Assembly (NCBI GenBank): GCA_019232645.1
Contig: JAFANO010000379.1
Coordinates: 1-8,034, forward strand
Length of the DNA: 8,034 nt
Direction: 5' to 3'
DNA from: Planctomycetaceae bacterium
GTDB taxonomy: Bacteria > Planctomycetota > Planctomycetia > Isosphaerales > Isosphaeraceae
This document shows positions 5,101 through 8,034 of this stretch, one piece after another (the stretch's first letter is position 1; every line of letters starts with the position of its first letter). The translations under genes were made by a program, and so were the position numbers. The notes under the pieces were generated by a model that saw nothing but the letters and a program-made list of their open reading frames with translations, did not search any database and was not told the origin of the DNA.

Positions 5101-8034
5101 GGCGGAGTATTCCTCCCCCTCGCGCCGCTCGACCGGCGCCATGATGTAGATCTTCGACCCTTCGGGCAGGTGCAGGACCTTCTCGACGATCTCGTCGGCC
5201 GTCTGCGTGCCGATCGCCTTGCCGCAGCCCGGGCAGTGGGGCTGGCCGAGCCTGGCGAAGAGGATCCGGAGGTAGTCGTGGATCTCGGTGACCGTCCCGA
5301 CGGTCGAGCGCGGGCTCTTGCTCGTCGACTTCTGCTCGATGCTGACGGCCGGCGACAAGCCGGTGATCCGCTCGACCTTCGGCTTCTGGAGCGGGGCGAG
5401 GAACTGCCGGGCGTAGGACGAGAGGCTCTCGACGTACCGCCGCTGGCCCTCGGCATACAGCGTGTCGATGGCCAGCGAGCTCTTGCCCGAGCCGCTCGGC
5501 CCGCTGCAGACGGTCATCTTGTGCCGGGGCAGGTCGACGTCGACCCCCTTGAGGTTGTGCTGCCGCGCGCCCCGGACGGCGATCGCCTCGAGCCCCTCCT
5601 CCGACGACGTGCGGCCGGCCTTCTTCGGCGTGCCGCCGCCGTCGCGGACGAGGGGCTTCGGCCCCTCCAGGACGCGCTGGAGCGCCTGCCCGGTATGGCT
5701 CTCGGCGACCCGGGCGACCTCCTCGGGCGTCCCCCGCGCGACGATCCGGCCACCATCGGCCCCGCCCTCGGGGCCGAGGTCGATGATCCAGTCGGCGGTC
5801 TTGACCACGTCGAGGTTGTGCTCGATGACGACGACGGTGTTGCCCTGCGCCGTGAAGCCGTGGAGCACCTTGAGCAGCTTGCGGACGTCCTCGAAGTGGA
5901 GGCCGGTGGTCGGCTCGTCGAGGATGTAGAGCGTGCGACCGGTGCCGCGCTTGACCAGCTCGCGCGCCAGCTTGATCCGCTGCGCCTCGCCGCCGGAGAG
6001 GGTCGGCGACGCCTGGCCCAGCTTCAGGTAGTCGAGCCCGACGTCGTGCAGCGTCTGGAGCATCCCGGCGATCTTGGGGATGTTGGCGAAGTGCTCGAGC
6101 GCCTCTTGCACGTCCATCTCGAGGACGTCGCTGATGCTCTTGCCCTTGTAGCGGACGTGGAGCGTCTCGCGGGTGAAGCGATGCCCCTGGCAGACCGGGC
6201 AGGTGACCCAGACGTCGGCGAGGAAGTCCATCTCGAGCCGGTTCGAGCCGTTGCCCTGGCAGGCCTCGCACCGGCCCCCCTCGACGTTGAAGCTGAACCG
6301 GCCCGCCTTATAGCCCCGCGCCTTGGCGTCGGGCAGCCTGGTGTAGAGGTCGCGGATCTGGTCGAACAGCTTGATGTAGGTGGCGGGGTTGGAGCGAGGC
6401 GTCCGGCCGATCGGCGACTGGTCGATGTCGATGACCTTGTCCAGGTGCGCGACCCCCTCGATCCGGTCGTGCAGTCCGGGCTCGGTGATCGCGCCGTTGA
6501 GGTCGCGCGCCAGGGCGTCGCGGAGGATGTCGCCGATCAGCGAGCTCTTACCCGAGCCGCTGACGCCGGTGACGCAGACGAACAGGCCCAGCGGGACCTC
6601 GACGTCGATGTCGCGGAGGTTGTGCTGCCGGGCCCCGACGATCTTCAGGCGGCGGTCGGTCGGCGGCCTGCGGGACGCGGGGACCTCGATCGCCTTGCGG
6701 CCCGAGAGGTACTGGCCGGTGAGGCTGCGGGGCACCTCGGCGACCTCGTCGAGCCGCCCCTTGGCGACGACCTCGCCCCCCTGGACGCCGGGGCCGGGGC
6801 CGAAGTCGACGAGGTAATCGGCCGCGCGCATCGTCTCCTCGTCGTGCTCGACGACGATGACCGTGTTGCCGACGTCGCGGAGCCGCTGGAGGGTGGCGAT
6901 CAGGCGGTCGTTGTCGCGGGGGTGGAGCCCGATCGACGGCTCATCCAGGATGTAGAGCACCCCGACGAGCCCCGCGCCGACCTGGCTGGCCAGCCGGATC
7001 CGCTGCGCCTCGCCCCCGGAGAGCGTCGGCGCGGCGCGGTCGAGCGTCAGGTAGTGCAGGCCGACGTCGATCAGGAACCCGAGCCGGCCCCGGATCTCCT
7101 TGATCAACTCCTCGGCGATCGTCCGCGAGAGCGGGTCGAGTGGGATGAATCCTTCCCCCGCTCCCCCCGTGAGCGGGCCGGAATGAGGGTCCCGTGGCAT
7201 GATCTCAGGCCGAGGCGCCCTCTCCCGGGGGGAGAGGGGGTCGGAGGGTTCGGCCAGCGCGTCGAAGAACCGCGCGACCCGGCCGATCGGCATCGCGCCC
7301 AGCTCGACGAGCGTCCGGCCGCCGACACGAACGGCCCGGGCGCGGGGGTTGAGCCGCGCCCCCCGACAGTCGGGGCAGGTCATGCTCCGCAAGTAGGGCT
7401 CGAGCTGCGCGCGGGTCGGGCCGCCGTTGGCGTTGCGGAACTTGGCCATCAGCTCGGTGGCGATGCCCGGCCACGTCTCGGCGTGCGACCAGTGCTTGCC
7501 CCGGTTCCGCCAGCGGTGGACGATGACGCGGTCGCCGAGCCCGAAGAGCCAGGCATGTTGCCAACGAGGGTCGAGGTCGCGCCAAGGGCCCTTGAGCATG
7601 ACCCCCCTGGGGGGACCGTCGGGGTCGGCCTCGAGGTTGGCGGCGACCCCTTCGAAGAGGTGCCGCCGCCACTTGCCTAGCGTCTTGACCGGCCCGAGGG
7701 GCTCGATCGCCCCGTCCCAGACCGACAGCGACGGGTCGGGCACTAACAGCGCGGGGTCGAAGTCGTGGCGGACGCCCAAGCCGTCGCACGACGGGCACAT
7801 CCCCTGCGGGCTGTTGAAGCTGAACAATTGCGGGCTGGGCGGGTCGAAGCTCAGCCCGCACGCCGCGCAGGCGTAGTGCGACGACAGCAGCAGGTCGGGC
7901 TGCCCCTCGGCGGCGACGATGACCGTCCCCACGCCAAGCAGCAGCGCCGCCTCGACCGCCTCGGCCAGCCGCGCCCGGATGCCCGGCCCGGCCTTGAGCC
8001 GGTCGATGACGACCTCGATGTGATGCTTCGTCTG
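2149..8034 (-). CDS. uvrA: Tandem (double-length) excinuclease ABC subunit UvrA with C-terminal extension; N-terminus off the right edge
   Basis: UvrA is the damage-sensing ATPase of nucleotide excision repair that loads UvrB. The visible 1961 codons (numbered from base 8034) hold two UvrA cores in one chain. Core 1, lacking about its first 195 residues with the first P-loop, has a zinc module (C56, C59, C80, C83), CPDC (220-223), signature LSGGEAQR (338-345), Walker B D364-E365, H397; then a second ABC half with P-loop 490-498, CxxC pairs at 589/592 and 612/615, LSGGEAQR (679-686), D706-E707, H739. A linker (776-814) leads to core 2: P-loop GPSGSGKSS (K851), CPGC (934-937), zinc module 1071/1074/1095/1098, CAAC (1221-1224), LSGGEGQR (1302-1309), D1328-E1329, H1361, P-loop K1460, CxxC at 1553/1556 and 1576/1579, LSGGEAQR (1643-1650), D1670-E1671, H1703. 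All visible ATPase motifs look intact. Residues 1760-1961 are an extra domain (PWEVDGRRWHTRD, RWDGRILDRVVDRIHELG). Normal UvrA is about 940 residues; tandem UvrA is known in Chlamydia. An in-frame palindromic insert lies near residues 265-299. Confidence 0.97.
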   Translation of the reverse strand, partial: QTKHHIEVVIDRLKAGPGIRARLAEAVEAALLLGVGTVIVAAEGQPDLLLSSHYACAACGLSFDPPSPQLFSFNSPQGMCPSCDGLGVRHDFDPALLVPDPSLSVWDGAIEPLGPVKTLGKWRRHLFEGVAANLEADPDGPPRGVMLKGPWRDLDPRWQHAWLFGLGDRVIVHRWRNRGKHWSHAETWPGIATELMAKFRNANGGPTRAQLEPYLRSMTCPDCRGARLNPRARAVRVGGRTLVELGAMPIGRVARFFDALAEPSDPLSPRERAPRPEIMPRDPHSGPLTGGAGEGFIPLDPLSRTIAEELIKEIRGRLGFLIDVGLHYLTLDRAAPTLSGGEAQRIRLASQVGAGLVGVLYILDEPSIGLHPRDNDRLIATLQRLRDVGNTVIVVEHDEETMRAADYLVDFGPGPGVQGGEVVAKGRLDEVAEVPRSLTGQYLSGRKAIEVPASRRPPTDRRLKIVGARQHNLRDIDVEVPLGLFVCVTGVSGSGKSSLIGDILRDALARDLNGAITEPGLHDRIEGVAHLDKVIDIDQSPIGRTPRSNPATYIKLFDQIRDLYTRLPDAKARGYKAGRFSFNVEGGRCEACQGNGSNRLEMDFLADVWVTCPVCQGHRFTRETLHVRYKGKSISDVLEMDVQEALEHFANIPKIAGMLQTLHDVGLDYLKLGQASPTLSGGEAQRIKLARELVKRGTGRTLYILDEPTTGLHFEDVRKLLKVLHGFTAQGNTVVVIEHNLDVVKTADWIIDLGPEGGADGGRIVARGTPEEVARVAESHTGQALQRVLEGPKPLVRDGGGTPKKAGRTSSEEGLEAIAVRGARQHNLKGVDVDLPRHKMTVCSGPSGSGKSSLAIDTLYAEGQRRYVESLSSYARQFLAPLQKPKVERITGLSPAVSIEQKSTSKSPRSTVGTVTEIHDYLRILFARLGQPHCPGCGKAIGTQTADEIVEKVLHLPEGSKIYIMAPVERREGEEYSALWDDLRGSGFARVRVDGRSVGLDDPPKLSARRKHRVEVVVDRAIVRRATRSRLADSIESALDLGEGVVLVAQVGAEADEPRWHVDRYSQHRSCDGCGRSFEELSPHHFSFNSPLGWCPACGGLGTQHGADPAVLVPDGRRSLRDGAVAVWPRFAENPAFARMIEALARAQGIDLDAPFDELEGRHRRTILQGTGAAWFTVPAGDGEPEFAFQYKGLFPAIEEASRVSFLYRSKLQGMVDDVPCAACMGARLRDDAAAVRFRDFTIDQVGQWPLGRAYAFFKGLKLGGDERHIAGDLVREIRDRLKFLVDVGLDYLSLARGTPTLSGGEGQRIRLASQIGSGLTGVLYVLDEPTIGLHPRDNARLLAALKHLRDLGNTLVLVEHDREVIEAADHLVDFGPGSGEGGGRVTASGTPAKVRASTESLTGQYLSGKAAIPVPTNRRPADGPALVIRGARHHNLKGVDVAFPLGVVTAVTGVSGSGKSSLIEDILWKAAARSLHRAQVTPGAHDAIEGLEQVNKVISVDQTPLGGTPASTPGTYSGAFDLIRELFAKLPESKVRGYTTRRFSFNQPGGRCEACEGAGQKRIEMHFLPDVWVTCEACGGSRYAPETLAVKFRGKTIADVLAMTVGAALELFAGIPKIRRVLETLRDVGLGYVPLGQAAPTLSGGEAQRVKLAAELARPDTGKTLYILDEPTTGLHLDDIRKLLAVVHRLADLGNTVVIIEHNLEVIKTADWLIDLGPEAGPAGGEVVAAGPPEAVAQARGSLTGAILKGVLAAGPHAERPRYDRKAAAHQALAEVLKQAAPGDELGAGVRPPWEVDGRRWHTRDRVASNGKPARWDGRILDRVVDRIHELGQFAPTDWSQRTSVRIAGPDKSGVAFFHATTSREWVVTLRFHVPRNTFKPSALEKQLRLTPFHEGPTPVLCDAERLVFEDAGPTQAVVITCHAAADVDTPAFDAFLVKAVAAFHRKGKSGILITASGLS
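7139..7243 (-). repeat. In-frame palindromic element (two hairpins) inserted in the first UvrA core
   Basis: About 35 codons here have no counterpart in the second UvrA core, where the same segment runs straight from FFKGLKLGG to the IAGDLVREI helix. The stretch holds two inverted repeats. One is CCCTCTCCC (7218-7226) with GGGAGAGGG (7230-7238), a perfect 9-bp stem with a 3-base loop. The other is CCCGCTC (7157-7163) with GAGCGGG (7171-7177), a 7-bp stem with a 7-base loop. It is bordered by near-direct repeats of 12 bases, GAGAGCGGGTCG (7127-7138) and GAGAGGGGGTCG (7232-7243), 11 of 12 identical and 105 bases apart, so the frame is kept. The encoded peptide is low-complexity and Pro/Arg/Gly-rich (DPLSPRERAPRPEIMPRDPH, then SGPLTGGAGEGFIP). 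Exact ends are uncertain by a few bases. It behaves like the protein-coding palindromic elements known in Rickettsia, but no relationship to those is implied. Confidence 0.6.

Noticed and set aside
4238..6271. 677-codon minus-strand open frame inside uvrA in another frame
   Set aside because: Arg/Pro/Gly/Ala-rich shadow of the UvrA frame, with no domain.
4780..7680. 966-codon open frame on the plus strand, antisense to uvrA
   Set aside because: It is a shadow created by the very high G/C at third positions of uvrA. The translation is Asp/Arg/Val/Leu-rich low-complexity sequence without any recognisable motif.
2149..8034. Repeat structure from the two UvrA cores, considered as a CRISPR-like or tandem DNA repeat
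   Set aside because: The similarity is at protein level between two ABC modules of about 900 residues. It is explained by gene duplication and fusion, not by a short repeat array.

Overview
The window is GC-rich DNA, and every gene I can support lies on the minus strand. It looks like a chromosomal segment of a planctomycete, most likely of the Isosphaeraceae type. The clues are the near-saturated G/C at third codon positions, a TIGR03067-family protein (a family expanded in planctomycetes), and a tandem, double-length UvrA. Double UvrA is also known from Chlamydia, in the same PVC superphylum. The assignment is inferred from gene content; no rRNA is present.

Reading in the direction of transcription (right to left): bases 8034 to 2149 hold the 3' part of a giant uvrA. 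It contains two complete-looking UvrA cores in one polypeptide (the first lacks its N-terminus off the window edge) plus a C-terminal extension of about 200 residues. Near 7139-7243 the gene carries an in-frame insert of about 105 bp. The insert is built of two hairpins and flanked by 12-base near-direct repeats, like a small palindromic element that has become protein-coding. Just after the uvrA stop, bases 2143-2009 encode a 44-residue small ORF with strongly coding-like base use, probably translationally coupled to uvrA.

A short gap of about 150 bases with a possible promoter and hairpin leads into nusB (1861-1397). After a 184-base spacer comes a 141-residue TIGR03067 protein (1212-787) with a GTG start and a good ribosome binding site. 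Directly behind its stop, in the same frame, lies the C-terminal half of a PHP-domain phosphoesterase (786-439) with no start codon and no N-terminal half, best read as a gene remnant. The window ends in the 5' part of ftsY (364-1), through its P-loop.

Functionally these are housekeeping genes: nucleotide excision repair (uvrA), transcription antitermination and rRNA synthesis (nusB), and membrane protein targeting (ftsY). The stretch between nusB and ftsY looks like the locally rearranged part. I see no CRISPR, tRNA, rRNA, transposase or defence system.
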